Source: Kangiella marina (GTDB taxonomy: Bacteria > Pseudomonadota > Gammaproteobacteria > Enterobacterales > Kangiellaceae). Taken from it: a stretch of DNA of 64,000 bases. A program made the translations under genes and the position numbers. The notes under the pieces were generated by a model. It saw only the letters and a program-made list of their open reading frames with translations. It had not been told where the DNA came from and did no database searches. The stretch covers positions 1-64,000 of the forward strand of contig NZ_BAABFV010000002.1 in NCBI RefSeq assembly GCF_039541235.1, written 5' to 3'. Shown here piece by piece: positions 50,578-59,918 of this stretch. Numbering within the stretch: the stretch's first letter is position 1; each line of letters begins with the position of its first letter.

Positions 50578-51210
50578 TGTATTTGTGATATGTAGAATGT
50601 CACCCTCGAAGTGTTCAGGTTCCGTAGAATACCAGTCGATGAGCTCGCAATCGTCAAAGTAGTCTAAGCAAAGTTCGGCCAACTCGTAGAAGGGCTCACG
50701 GCCTGGATCGGCAATCACGACTTCTCGTACTCCCGCCTGAAATGCCCTTTTGATCAAGTTAAAGTGGATTTTGGTCAGCTTATCCCAAAAGCAAATATCC
50801 GCGCCTATTAACATGTCGTAATCAGCTAAGTCCTTTTTGGTTAACTTTTCAAAACTCGCTTTTTGGGTTTTTACCTCGACCTCATTTAACGCCGACTGGA
50901 CTTCAAGAAAGGGAAACACTTCATCGTCACGATCCACGCCGGTAACCTTGGCTGTAGCATGCTGTGCACAGAAAATACTGGCCGGCCCCCAACCGCAACC
51001 CAGCTCCATGATGGTCTGTTCATACTCGAGTGTTTCGTTATGGAGAAAGTAATCCATCAATAAAAAACTGCTATTCCAAGTTTTGTGGCCGTGGATAGAA
51101 GGCGTGTAATGCTGCTTGAGTTTTTTTACAAAGCGGTGATTATTTTCTAGGAGCAAAATGCCGTAGGCCTGGAAAATATGTTTTTCAGGTAACTCTTGAA
51201 GTAATGGCAT
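50563..51210 (-). CDS. Class I SAM-dependent methyltransferase (lysine methyltransferase-like)
   Basis: A 215-residue protein of the Rossmann-fold methyltransferase family. Motif I is ELGCGWGPASIFCA near 70-83, the acidic residue closing strand 2 is in TGVDRDDE, and IGADICFW corresponds to the post-motif region. It resembles the group that includes ETF-beta and other protein-lysine methyltransferases (Methyltransf_16). The substrate is not readable. It is convergent with rplQ and 34 nt downstream of the YkvA-type gene on the same strand, so they may share a transcript. Confidence 0.75.
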   Translation of the reverse strand: MPLLQELPEKHIFQAYGILLLENNHRFVKKLKQHYTPSIHGHKTWNSSFLLMDYFLHNETLEYEQTIMELGCGWGPASIFCAQHATAKVTGVDRDDEVFPFLEVQSALNEVEVKTQKASFEKLTKKDLADYDMLIGADICFWDKLTKIHFNLIKRAFQAGVREVVIADPGREPFYELAELCLDYFDDCELIDWYSTEPEHFEGDILHITNTKKPA

Positions 51211-51244
51211 GCGGGTACAGTTGATTAACGATTTGCACTACAGT

Positions 51245-51613
51245 TTAGGCTTTGTTGAACAATTTGTTAAGTTGCAGCTTGGCTTTTTCGATATGCGAAT
51301 CATTAATCGCCTTAACAACCTTGGAGAATGCGAGTGCTATCACAGCGATATCATCAGTCCAGCCCATGGGTAATAAGTCAGGGATAGCGTCAAACGGCAT
51401 GATAAAGTAGCCCAAGGCGCCAAGGATGATGGCTTTTTCCTTGGCTGGTGTCGCTGGATCACGAAAGCAATAATAAAGCGTTAGTAACTTTTCCAGCGCG
51501 TCTGTCCCTATCTGTTTAGCTGAGCGCTTTAATTTTCTCCAAAAGCTATCTTCAGAATAGTAGACTTTAGCATCTTGTTTGGCATTGTCTGTAGTAAAAG
51601 ACGATGTTGGCAT
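51245..51613 (-). CDS. YkvA/DUF1232 family protein
   Basis: A 122-residue protein with the DUF1232 signature GALGYFIMPFDAIPDLLPMGWTDD near 65-90, which forms a helical hairpin at the membrane. The family function is unknown. It lies upstream of the methyltransferase gene and divergent from the cation efflux gene. Confidence 0.85.
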   Translation of the reverse strand: MPTSSFTTDNAKQDAKVYYSEDSFWRKLKRSAKQIGTDALEKLLTLYYCFRDPATPAKEKAIILGALGYFIMPFDAIPDLLPMGWTDDIAVIALAFSKVVKAINDSHIEKAKLQLNKLFNKA

Positions 51614-51702
51614 AATCTAACCTTTGGGGTTGATACACTGACTTTTTACATGGTAAGTGTTTGACTGATATAGTTAAGACTTATTTTTCAGCGAGGAGTT
51701 CT

Positions 51703-52641
51703 ATGCACCATCACGGTCATTCTCACGCCAATGATGATGAGAAGCACGAGCATCCAGTAACGAGCCGCAAGCGCATGCTTTGGGCGGTCATCTTAACGGC
51801 CAGTTTTATGTTGGTCGAGGTCATTGGCGGACTTGTTTCGGGATCATTGGCATTACTGGCTGATGCTGGACATATGCTTACAGATGCTGCGGCTTTATTG
51901 TTGGCTTTCTATGCCATGACGCTGAGTGCTAAACCCGCGGACAGCAAGCGCACCTTTGGTTATGGTCGTTTACAGGTATTGGCGGCTTATACTAACGGTA
52001 TTTTCCTGATACTGCTAACGGCATGGATTGTGTGGGAAAGTATTCAGAGGTTTTATCAACCAAACCCTATCCAAAGTACAACCATGCTGATCGTGGCTGT
52101 GCTTGGTCTTTTGGTTAATCTCGTCGTTTTCAAGATTTTGCATAGCGCTAGCGACTCGAATATCAATGTCAGAAGCGCTTTGCTGCATGTGCTAGGTGAT
52201 TTGCTCGGCTCAGTGGGAGCTATCATTGCAGCGCTGATTATCTGGCAATGGGGCATACTGTGGGTCGATCCGTTGCTCTCGATTTTTGTGTCCGTATTGA
52301 TTCTGAGAAGTGCTTACCATGTCATCAAGGATTCTTCGCATATTTTGCTGGAAGGAAAACCTCAAGAACTGGATAACCAACAAATTCGTCACGATTTGTT
52401 GCAAATTGAAGGGGTTTTGGATATTCACCACATGCACTTATGGAGTATCAGCGAACAGGAACCTTTAATGACCTTCCATGCTCTGATTCAAGAGGACTTT
52501 AAGGGCGATGATATGATTGACGTCATGTTAGAGGTGTTAAGAGTTAAACACGGCTTAATCCACGCTACTATCCAGATCGAGCGCAGTAACTGCGTCGAAA
52601 ATACAGAGGCAGTGGCTTGTGTTGATACTGCAATTAAATAG
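51703..52641 (+). CDS. Cation diffusion facilitator (Zn/Co/Cd efflux)
   Basis: A 312-residue inner-membrane antiporter that exports divalent metal ions, most likely zinc. The start is the ATG at 51703 after GAGGAG; the earlier TTG gives an unsupported extension. The N-terminus is histidine-rich (HHHGHSH). Six membrane segments follow, with metal-site HxxxD motifs ADAGHMLTDAAA and HVLGDLLGS. A cytoplasmic C-terminal domain (about 215-300) ends the protein. It resembles ZitB/CzcD. No metal-responsive operator was recognised. Confidence 0.9.
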   Translation: MHHHGHSHANDDEKHEHPVTSRKRMLWAVILTASFMLVEVIGGLVSGSLALLADAGHMLTDAAALLLAFYAMTLSAKPADSKRTFGYGRLQVLAAYTNGIFLILLTAWIVWESIQRFYQPNPIQSTTMLIVAVLGLLVNLVVFKILHSASDSNINVRSALLHVLGDLLGSVGAIIAALIIWQWGILWVDPLLSIFVSVLILRSAYHVIKDSSHILLEGKPQELDNQQIRHDLLQIEGVLDIHHMHLWSISEQEPLMTFHALIQEDFKGDDMIDVMLEVLRVKHGLIHATIQIERSNCVENTEAVACVDTAIK

Positions 52642-52663
52642 AATATGTGAAGTTTATTAGAAG

Positions 52664-53230
52664 TTAAGCAGAGTGTTTTCGTTGCACAGCCGCTAAAAAT
52701 TGCTTCTGATTTTCTATGCCTTCAAGTTTTCGTGCTAATTTATGCTGTAGTTCCTGAAGACTTTTTGACTGAGGAGCTGTTGATTTGACGAGATCTTCGG
52801 CTTCGCTTGTATATTGGCTTAATACTTCGACAAGTTTTACCAATTGTTGATGAGTAAAAAATTGGCCTTTACTGAATAGCGTCCGCTTAATTCGATTAAA
52901 CAGTTGTGGCTCTTCGGTCGGGTGTTTGTAAAAAAACGGAAAGTTGTGCTTTTTTACCCAAGCAGAAATAGCGTTGTCTTTGTCTTCGGAATAAACCATG
53001 ATGGCTGCACGATCTGACATTAACGCTTGCAGTTTGCGCATCATTGGGTAGCCTAGTGAATTATTGAGTGTGACAACGACAATTTGAATCGTCGGTCGCG
53101 ACAGACGAAGGAAGTTAAGCGCTGTTTTGTAGTCTGTCACGTAATCATATTTATAGCCCGCCTGCTCAAGGATTTCTGCAGTACCGGCTAAGATAGTAGT
53201 TTTATCGTCGACTAATAAAATTGTGCTCAT
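52664..53230 (-). CDS. Degenerate response-regulator receiver protein
   Basis: A 188-residue protein with an N-terminal CheY-like receiver fold: LLVDDKTTIL has the paired acidic residues and FFYKHP the conserved lysine. The phospho-acceptor aspartate expected in the third strand is replaced (IQIVVVTLNNS), so it should not be phosphorylated normally. The C-terminal 70 residues form a predicted helical region (QELQHKLARKLEG) with no DNA-binding motif. It may act as a protein-interaction module. No partner kinase is adjacent. Confidence 0.75.
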   Translation of the reverse strand: MSTILLVDDKTTILAGTAEILEQAGYKYDYVTDYKTALNFLRLSRPTIQIVVVTLNNSLGYPMMRKLQALMSDRAAIMVYSEDKDNAISAWVKKHNFPFFYKHPTEEPQLFNRIKRTLFSKGQFFTHQQLVKLVEVLSQYTSEAEDLVKSTAPQSKSLQELQHKLARKLEGIENQKQFLAAVQRKHSA

Positions 53231-53418
53231 AAATTAACTGTAAAAATTGCAACCTTGTGGTTGTCGTAAAAAATAGTCAAGTGTCGAGAGGCTCATTTCC
53301 AATTGGCATTAAAAAGCATAGGATAAAGCGCTAATTTTCGGGCATTTTAGCATTGATTGAGCGATGATAAATTCATTTCTCGTCAAAAACTGATGATAAA
53401 TTGTGAAAGGATACGGTT

Positions 53419-54021
53419 TTGATAAAGAAAGTGTTAATAATACTGACAACTGTAGTCTTGTTGAGTGCTTGTGCGACTCACAGGCCAAGTAATGTCAACG
53501 ATTTGTGTAGTGTGCTCGGAGATGAAGACTGGTATCAGGCTGCACTGGACTCACAAGAAGAGTGGGGGACTCCGATCCATGTTCAGTTGGCTATTATGCA
53601 TCAAGAGTCAAAGTTTAATCGCACGATTCGCCCAGATATGGAGTGGTTCTTAGGGTTTATTCCTGTGGGTAGGCCTTCTGATGCCTATGGTTATGCTCAG
53701 GCGCTGGAGAGCACTTGGGAAACTTACATCCGCTCGACCGGCAACTGGAATGCCAAGCGTGATGAATTTGATGATGCCATTCATTTTATTGGTTGGTATA
53801 CCTTTAATTCTCATAAAAAACTCGGTATTTCAAAGTGGGATGCTAAAGCGCAATATTTGGCTTACCATGATGGTTGGGGAGGCTATAAGCGCGGAACTTA
53901 TCGCAATAAAGCTTGGTTAGTTAGGGTTGCTGATAAGGTCAAACGTCGTTCGCTTGAGTATGCTCGACAGTACAAGCAATGCCGTCCACAGCTCGATGAC
54001 AGTATTCGCGGTTGGTTCTAG
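53419..54021 (+). CDS. Lytic transglycosylase-like SLT domain lipoprotein
   Basis: A 200-residue lipoprotein (lipobox LLSAC after a hydrophobic stretch). A TTG start at 53419 after AAAGG gives the basic N-terminus IKKV needed for a signal. The SLT-like domain has QLAIMHQESKFNRTI, with the candidate catalytic glutamate, AYGYAQALESTW and AYHDGWGGY. It probably cleaves peptidoglycan at the outer membrane inner face. It stands alone between a minus-strand gene and glyA. Confidence 0.8.
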   Translation: MIKKVLIILTTVVLLSACATHRPSNVNDLCSVLGDEDWYQAALDSQEEWGTPIHVQLAIMHQESKFNRTIRPDMEWFLGFIPVGRPSDAYGYAQALESTWETYIRSTGNWNAKRDEFDDAIHFIGWYTFNSHKKLGISKWDAKAQYLAYHDGWGGYKRGTYRNKAWLVRVADKVKRRSLEYARQYKQCRPQLDDSIRGWF

Positions 54022-54164
54022 CTTACTTGTAACAGCTACTTATTGTTTTCGGTTATATCAGGGGTGTGAAGTGGCTAGATATTGCTACTATTTATGGCGC
54101 ATTTCACCCTAGAATCGGTTAGAATGAGCCCAATTTTTGAAACGAACTTCAGAGGAATTTAGGT

Positions 54165-55415
54165 ATGTTGGGTAACACGACGTCTCTAAGAGATTTTGAC
54201 CCAGAATTGATGGCTTCGATTGATGCCGAAGAAAAGCGTCAGGAAGAGCATATTGAGCTTATTGCATCCGAAAACTATACCAGCAAACGTGTGATGGAAG
54301 CGCAAGGTTCGGTATTAACGAATAAGTATGCCGAAGGTTACCCAGATAAGCGTTATTACGGTGGCTGTGAGTATGTTGATGTTGCCGAAAAGTTGGCGAT
54401 TGAGCGTGTTAAAGCATTGTTCGGTGCTGATTATGCCAATGTCCAGCCACACTCAGGTTCGCAAGCAAACGCTGCTGTTTACATGGCGCTCATTAAGCCC
54501 GGCGATACCATTTTAGGCATGAGTCTATCAGACGGTGGTCACTTAACGCACGGTTCTAAAGTGAGCTTCTCTGGCAAAATATATAACTCAGTTGAGTACG
54601 GTGTTGATGAAAACGGTTACATTGATTACGACGAAGTTGAGCGTTTAGCCGTCGAGCACCAGCCGAAAATGCTCGTTGCTGGATTTTCTGCTTACTCGCG
54701 TACGGTGGACTGGTCAAAGTTCCGCGCAATCGCAGACAAAGTAGGTGCTTACTTATTTGTCGATATGGCGCACGTTGCGGGCTTGATTGCTGCTGGCGAA
54801 TACCCAAACCCAGTGCCACACGCGCATGTCGTGACCTCGACAACGCACAAAACGTTAGCTGGCCCACGTGGTGGCGTGATCTTAGCGCAGGCTAACCCAG
54901 AGCTAGAGAAGAAGTTGAATTCTGCGGTATTCCCGGGAGGCCAGGGTGGTCCGTTAATGCACGTGATCGCAGCGAAAGCGGTTGCTTTCAAGGAAGCATT
55001 AAGTGATGAATTCAAAGCGATGCAAAAGCAGGTTAAAGCCAATGCACAAGCAATGACGAAAGTGTTTGTTGAGCGTGGAGTCGATATTGTGTCTGGCGGT
55101 ACGGAAAACCACTTATTCCTTGTTGACCTCATCAGCAAAGACATTACCGGTAAAGACGCTGAAGCTGCTTTAGGTAAAGCCAACATCACGGTCAATAAAA
55201 ATACGGTGCCGAACGAGCCGCGCTCGCCATTTGTCACCAGTGGACTTCGTCTAGGTACTCCAGCAGTCACTACTCGCGGTTTCAAAGAAGCCGAGGTGAC
55301 TGAGCTCGCGAGTTGGATTTGTGATATTCTTGACGATATCAATAATGAGCAGGTTATCAGCGACGTTAAAGCCAAAGTGCAGGAATTAACCAAGCGATTC
55401 CCGGTTTATAAGTAA
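54165..55415 (+). CDS. glyA: Serine hydroxymethyltransferase GlyA
   Basis: GlyA converts serine and tetrahydrofolate to glycine and methylene-THF, feeding one-carbon metabolism. The 416-residue protein (417 in E. coli) contains the PLP-lysine motif [13 protein letters not shown] near 225-238, HSGSQAN and the folate-site [14 protein letters not shown] region. AGAGGAAT precedes the ATG. nrdR follows 24 nt later, a conserved neighbour in gammaproteobacteria. Confidence 0.98.
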   Translation: MLGNTTSLRDFDPELMASIDAEEKRQEEHIELIASENYTSKRVMEAQGSVLTNKYAEGYPDKRYYGGCEYVDVAEKLAIERVKALFGADYANVQPHSGSQANAAVYMALIKPGDTILGMSLSDGGHLTHGSKVSFSGKIYNSVEYGVDENGYIDYDEVERLAVEHQPKMLVAGFSAYSRTVDWSKFRAIADKVGAYLFVDMAHVAGLIAAGEYPNPVPHAHVVTSTTHKTLAGPRGGVILAQANPELEKKLNSAVFPGGQGGPLMHVIAAKAVAFKEALSDEFKAMQKQVKANAQAMTKVFVERGVDIVSGGTENHLFLVDLISKDITGKDAEAALGKANITVNKNTVPNEPRSPFVTSGLRLGTPAVTTRGFKEAEVTELASWICDILDDINNEQVISDVKAKVQELTKRFPVYK

Positions 55416-55439
55416 TAACATTAGGAAGGATTAACGGCC

Positions 55440-55910
55440 ATGTATTGCCCATTCTGTGCTAACCCAGACACCAAAGTGATTGATTCACGATTAGTTGCTG
55501 ACGGCAGTCAGGTTCGCCGCCGCCGCGAATGTTTATCGTGTGGCGAACGCTACACAACTTTTGAAAGCGCAGAATTGGTGATGCCAAAAATCATTAAGTC
55601 GGATGGCACTCGCGAGCCTTTTGATGAGCTGAAAATGCGTACAGGTTTGGCCAAAGCTGTGGAAAAGCGTCCGGTAAGTGTTGAGGACTTAGAAGCCGCT
55701 ATTAATAAAATCCTTTCCAATCTTCGAGCGCTGGGTGAGCGTGAAGTTTCAGCAAGCGTTGTCGGAGAAGAAATCATGAAAGCATTGCGCGCGTTAGACG
55801 ATGTGGCTTATGTGCGCTTTGCTTCGGTATATCGCCGCTTTCAGGATGTTCAGGCGTTTCGCGAGGAAATTGATAAGCTACAAAGTGATAGCAATGAGTC
55901 GTCGACTTAA
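55440..55910 (+). CDS. nrdR: Transcriptional repressor NrdR
   Basis: NrdR represses ribonucleotide reductase genes in response to ATP/dATP. The 156-residue protein has the zinc ribbon CPFC plus [10 protein letters not shown] (residues 3-37) and the ATP-cone domain (about 49-136) as in RNR. The NrdR boxes it binds lie elsewhere. It sits between glyA and ribD, a widespread order that places it before the riboflavin genes. Confidence 0.97.
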   Translation: MYCPFCANPDTKVIDSRLVADGSQVRRRRECLSCGERYTTFESAELVMPKIIKSDGTREPFDELKMRTGLAKAVEKRPVSVEDLEAAINKILSNLRALGEREVSASVVGEEIMKALRALDDVAYVRFASVYRRFQDVQAFREEIDKLQSDSNESST

Positions 55911-55962
55911 CGCGGCTCGCTAACCACTATTCACATTTTTCAAAGGGTACTCCATACCTGAT

Positions 55963-57081
55963 ATGTCTTTTTCAGCACAAGATTCCAACTTTATGTCACT
56001 AGCCATTAAACTGGCTCGGCATGGTTGGTATACGACGCGTTCAAACCCGCGAGTAGGGTGTGTGCTGGTGAAGACGGTTAACGGTCACACTCAAGTTATT
56101 GGCGAAGGTTGGCATCAAAAGCCGGGTCTCGCTCACGCTGAAGTCAATGCCATTCAAAACGCCAAAACAAATGGGCATGATCCTCAAGGGGCGACTGCTT
56201 ACGTCACTTTAGAGCCGTGCTCGCATGTCGGCAAAACGCCGCCATGTGCGCAGGGACTGATTGAGGCTGGCGTAAGCAAAGTGATTTGCGCCATGACCGA
56301 TCCTAACCCACAAGTCTCAGGTAGAGGCATTGAGATGTTACGGGAGTCTGGAGTGACGGTTGAGTGCGGCTTGATGGAATCGGAGGCGCTGGCATTAAAT
56401 CCGGGGTTTGTGAAGCGCATGAACGCGGGCTTACCCAGAGTGACAGCTAAGATTGCCGTGAGTGTTGATGGTAGAACCGCCATGGCGAGTGGTGAAAGTC
56501 AGTGGATCACGGGGCCGGAAGCTCGCGCTCAGGTGCAGCGGTTACGCGCACAAAGTGGTGCCGTGATAACGGGTTCTGGCACAGTATTATATGATAACCC
56601 CTCGATGAATGTTCGTGATACGACCATGTTAGGTGATCCTTATTTCGAGCAGCCAATACGAGTCGTGGTGGACTCAAAGCATCAAGTGACGCCTAACGCT
56701 AAAATTTTCCAAGGTCAGGGACAGTGTTGGTTGGTTTCAGCATCTAAGCGTGATGACACTTTTAACAACAAGGTCCTAGTGCAGCAGGTAAAAGCCAATG
56801 ATGCAGGTTATGCGGATCTTGAGGCGCTCTTGCGACAGTTGGCTGAATCTGGTGTTAATGACGTTTTGATTGAAGCAGGAAGCGAATTACTGGGCGCTTT
56901 TTTAGCAAAAGGCTTGGTCGATGAGCTACAGGTTTTCATGGCACCAAAACTACTAGGCAGTGCCGCGCGAGCGATGGCTCACTTACCGTTTGAGCAGATG
57001 AGTCAGGCGATAGAGTTAGAGTTGAAGGACGTTCGACAGATTGGGCAGGATTTACAATTAACTTACAACCGAGTGGACTAG
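55963..57081 (+). CDS. ribD: Bifunctional deaminase/reductase RibD (riboflavin synthesis)
   Basis: RibD removes the amino group from the GTP-derived pyrimidine and then reduces its ribose side chain. The N-terminal deaminase (about 1-150) has HAEVNAI and PCSHVGKTPPC zinc ligands. The C-terminal reductase has AVSVDGRTAMASGESQWIT and VLIEAGSELLGAFL. The 372-residue length is normal. Only 52 nt separate it from nrdR, and no FMN riboswitch is visible there. ribE follows three bases later. Confidence 0.97.
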   Translation: MSFSAQDSNFMSLAIKLARHGWYTTRSNPRVGCVLVKTVNGHTQVIGEGWHQKPGLAHAEVNAIQNAKTNGHDPQGATAYVTLEPCSHVGKTPPCAQGLIEAGVSKVICAMTDPNPQVSGRGIEMLRESGVTVECGLMESEALALNPGFVKRMNAGLPRVTAKIAVSVDGRTAMASGESQWITGPEARAQVQRLRAQSGAVITGSGTVLYDNPSMNVRDTTMLGDPYFEQPIRVVVDSKHQVTPNAKIFQGQGQCWLVSASKRDDTFNNKVLVQQVKANDAGYADLEALLRQLAESGVNDVLIEAGSELLGAFLAKGLVDELQVFMAPKLLGSAARAMAHLPFEQMSQAIELELKDVRQIGQDLQLTYNRVD

Positions 57082-57084
57082 ACT

Positions 57085-57687
57085 GTGTTTACTGGAATTA
57101 TTGAAGCGACTGGCTTTATCGAAAGTATTGAAGCAAAAGGTGGCGACGCGCGTTATGTATTTAATACTGGCAAGCTTGATTTGACGGATGTTGAGCTTGG
57201 CGACAGTATTGCCTGTAATGGGGTTTGTTTAACGGTAATTGAAAAGTTATCTCAGGGCTTTGCAGCTGATGTTTCGGTGGAAACGATTGACGTGACCTGT
57301 ATGAAAAATTATCAGCAAAAGGATCCGGTCAACTTTGAAAAAGCGATGCTGCCAACGACTCGTTTTGGCGGCCACATGGTCAGTGGTCACGTTGATGCGA
57401 TTGGCGAGGTGGTGTCAATTGAAGAAGCCGCACGCTCGATCCAATACAAGATAAAAGCACCGAAAGAGGTGTTAAAATATATCGCGATCAAAGGCTCTAT
57501 TACAGTTGATGGCACCAGTTTAACGGTGAATGACCTTGAAAAAGACCAGTTTAGCCTTAATTTAGTGCCTCATACATTACAGGAAACTATCGCTGATAGT
57601 TATCAAGTAGGGACGCAGGTAAATTTAGAAATTGATCTTATCGCGCGCTACCTTGAGCGCTTAATGAACGCAGACAAAGCCGAGTAA
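57085..57687 (+). CDS. ribE: Riboflavin synthase (alpha subunit) RibE
   Basis: RibE dismutates two lumazines to riboflavin and a pyrimidine. The 200-residue protein has two lumazine-binding repeats: [10 protein letters not shown] with [13 protein letters not shown], and [12 protein letters not shown] with [13 protein letters not shown]. The start is GTG, three bases after the ribD stop. E. coli calls this gene ribC. Confidence 0.96.
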   Translation: MFTGIIEATGFIESIEAKGGDARYVFNTGKLDLTDVELGDSIACNGVCLTVIEKLSQGFAADVSVETIDVTCMKNYQQKDPVNFEKAMLPTTRFGGHMVSGHVDAIGEVVSIEEAARSIQYKIKAPKEVLKYIAIKGSITVDGTSLTVNDLEKDQFSLNLVPHTLQETIADSYQVGTQVNLEIDLIARYLERLMNADKAE

Positions 57688-57697
57688 GGCCAACGTT

Positions 57698-58816
57698 ATG
57701 AAGCTAAACAGTATTGAAGAAATCATCGAAGATATCCGTCAGGGTAAAATGGTCATTTTGATGGACGATGAAGATCGTGAGAATGAAGGCGATTTGATCA
57801 TGGCTGCAAGCCAAGTTCGCCCTGAAGACATTAACTTTATGGCGCGTTATGGTCGAGGCTTGATTTGCTTGCCGATGACTCGTGAGCGTTGCGAACAAAT
57901 TAATTTGCCGTTAATGTCAGCCAGTAATGGTGCGAAATTTAGCACTAATTTTACGGTATCGATTGAAGCGGCGACGGGCGTTACCACGGGAATTTCAGCA
58001 GCCGATCGCGCGCGAACAGTTCAAGCTGCCGTGGCACCAAATGCCAAGCCAGAAGATATCGTTCAACCGGGCCATATTTTTCCGATCATGGCGCAAGAAG
58101 GCGGTGTCTTAAATCGTGCGGGACACACCGAAGCGAGTTGTGATTTAGCGCGTTTAGCCGGGTTTGATCCCGCTGCCGTGATTGTTGAGATTTTGAATGA
58201 AGACGGCACCATGGCGCGTCGTCCTGATTTGGAAGTGTTCGCTCAAGAGCATGGTTTGAAGATGGGAACCATTGCCGATTTAATTGAGTACCGAACTGAG
58301 AAAGAGCATACCGTTGAGAAAATCAGCGAATGTCACTGGCCAACGGAGCATGGTGACTTTAGACTGCACACTTTTAAAGATACTATCGACGAGCAAATTC
58401 ACTTTGCCTTAGTTAAAGGCAACCCAAAGAATGATACCTCGACGTTAGTACGTGTTCACTTAACCGACAGCCTTTCTGACTTGCTGGAGTCGCAGCGAGG
58501 CAAAAGCAAAAGCTGGACCGTGAGCGACTCGATAGAAAAGATTTCTGAGGAAGGCGAGGGCGTTCTTGTTCTGATTGCGAAGAAAGAGTCGAGCGATGAG
58601 TTGTTGGATCGTGTTCGACAGTTCGAGCGTGAGGATCATGGCGAAACCTTAACTCAAGAACAGAAACGCAAAAAGAAACGTACCGTGGGTATTGGCTCAC
58701 AGATTCTGGTGAGTTTAGGGGTGAGACAGATGCGCTTGTTAAGCTCCGGCACTCAATACACAGCACTTGGCGGTTATGGCTTAGAGATTGTGGAGCATAT
58801 TACGCCTAAAAAATAG
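57698..58816 (+). CDS. ribB: DHBP synthase fused to a zinc-less GTP cyclohydrolase II-like domain (RibBX type)
   Basis: The N-terminal part (about 1-200) is 3,4-dihydroxy-2-butanone-4-phosphate synthase with [15 protein letters not shown] and [13 protein letters not shown]. The C-terminal part (about 205-365) resembles RibA, but the zinc-binding cysteines and the CDCG motif are absent where [17 protein letters not shown] stands, and the end [20 protein letters not shown] is retained. This is the RibBX arrangement known in gammaproteobacteria, where the tail lacks GTP cyclohydrolase activity. An active RibA must then be encoded elsewhere. It lies 10 nt after ribE. Confidence 0.9.
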   Translation: MKLNSIEEIIEDIRQGKMVILMDDEDRENEGDLIMAASQVRPEDINFMARYGRGLICLPMTRERCEQINLPLMSASNGAKFSTNFTVSIEAATGVTTGISAADRARTVQAAVAPNAKPEDIVQPGHIFPIMAQEGGVLNRAGHTEASCDLARLAGFDPAAVIVEILNEDGTMARRPDLEVFAQEHGLKMGTIADLIEYRTEKEHTVEKISECHWPTEHGDFRLHTFKDTIDEQIHFALVKGNPKNDTSTLVRVHLTDSLSDLLESQRGKSKSWTVSDSIEKISEEGEGVLVLIAKKESSDELLDRVRQFEREDHGETLTQEQKRKKKRTVGIGSQILVSLGVRQMRLLSSGTQYTALGGYGLEIVEHITPKK

Positions 58817-58837
58817 CTCGAATCATTAGTGATTATG

Positions 58838-58873
58838 CCACGGTTATAATACAATACGCGCTTATAACCGTGG
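58838..58873 (+). repeat. 11-bp perfect inverted repeat upstream of ribH
   Basis: CCACGGTTATA (58838-58848) and TATAACCGTGG (58863-58873) flank a 14-nt loop in the 113-nt ribB-ribH spacer. No T run follows. It could be an RNA processing hairpin or an operator. No known riboswitch was recognised. Confidence 0.7.
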
Positions 58874-58929
58874 TCAAGCCTTCTTTGATTACACATCAGT
58901 TCATCCCTACGTTAAGAGCCTAATGTCAC

Positions 58930-59403
58930 ATGAGCGACTTTAAATTAGACTTTTCGAAAACACAGTATCAAGGTGGTAAGATTGCCATCGTACACGCACG
59001 CTTTAATCAACCCATTATTAATATGATGATTGATGGTGTTGAGCAGAAATTTGCTGAGCTTGAAGTGCCTGCCGATAAAGTGTCGCGCTTTGATGTCGCT
59101 GGCGCGTATGAGCTACCCTATGCAACGCAACAGGTTGCCATGAGCGGTCAGTATGATGCGGTGATTGCAATTGGTGTGGTGATTCGTGGCGATACGCCGC
59201 ATTTTGATTATGTTTGTGCCGAATCGAGTCGTGGCTTGATGGATGTGTCGTTAAAGCATAATCTGCCCGTGATTTTTGGCATTTTAACCGTGAACACGGA
59301 TGAGCAGGCTGAAGAGCGCGCTAACCCTAAGAAAATGAATAAGGGTGGTGAAGCCGCCGCGACTGCGATAGAAATGATCAACTTAACCCGTAAACTAGGT
59401 TAA
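58930..59403 (+). CDS. ribH: 6,7-dimethyl-8-ribityllumazine synthase RibH
   Basis: RibH condenses the ribitylamino-pyrimidine with the RibB product to form the riboflavin precursor lumazine. The 157-residue protein shows ARFNQPI, AYELPYATQQ and GVVIRGDTPHFDYVC, with the catalytic histidine in the last motif. It is a short-type lumazine synthase of normal size (156 in E. coli). It is followed by nusB, a conserved order. Confidence 0.97.
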   Translation: MSDFKLDFSKTQYQGGKIAIVHARFNQPIINMMIDGVEQKFAELEVPADKVSRFDVAGAYELPYATQQVAMSGQYDAVIAIGVVIRGDTPHFDYVCAESSRGLMDVSLKHNLPVIFGILTVNTDEQAEERANPKKMNKGGEAAATAIEMINLTRKLG

Positions 59404-59437
59404 AGACCCAAGCTAACTGAGACGAAGAGCGTTTATT

Positions 59438-59866
59438 ATGGAACAAAATTTTAAACCAGCAGCACGCCGTAAAGCACGTGAATACGCGATGCAGGCGATT
59501 TATCAGTGGCAAATGACGGGGAATGCCTTGAGCGAGATTGAGGCGCAATACCTTGCGACCATGAATAGTAAGAAAGTCGATATCGTTTACTTTCAAGAGT
59601 TGTTCAGTGGCGTGCTGACGGGATTGCACGATATTGATGAAGCTGTTTCTCCGGCTATTGATCGTGAGATGGAGCATATTGATCCAGTGGAGCGTGCTAT
59701 TATTCGCTTATCTGCATTTGAGCTTAAAAATCGCATCGACATTCCGCGTCGAGTGGTGATTAACGAAGGCATCGAGTTAGCCAAAACCTTTGGTGCGACT
59801 GATGGCCATAAGTTTATTAACGGTGTTCTGGATAAAATCAGTAAAGAGTTGCGCCCACACGAGTAA
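59438..59866 (+). CDS. nusB: Transcription antitermination factor NusB
   Basis: NusB binds boxA RNA with S10 to antiterminate rRNA transcription. The 142-residue all-helical protein begins with RRKAREYAMQAIYQWQMTG and ends with LAKTFGATDGHKFINGVLDK, both conserved. The ribH-nusB-thiL-pgpA order is typical of gammaproteobacteria. Confidence 0.97.
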   Translation: MEQNFKPAARRKAREYAMQAIYQWQMTGNALSEIEAQYLATMNSKKVDIVYFQELFSGVLTGLHDIDEAVSPAIDREMEHIDPVERAIIRLSAFELKNRIDIPRRVVINEGIELAKTFGATDGHKFINGVLDKISKELRPHE

Positions 59867-59918
59867 GTCGCGGCAGCATAAACAAAGGAATTGAGTTAAG
59901 GAGTTGAGTTAAGAGTGT

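Noticed and set aside
55911..55962. FMN riboswitch before ribD
   Set aside because: The 52-nt gap is too short and lacks the conserved RFN helices.
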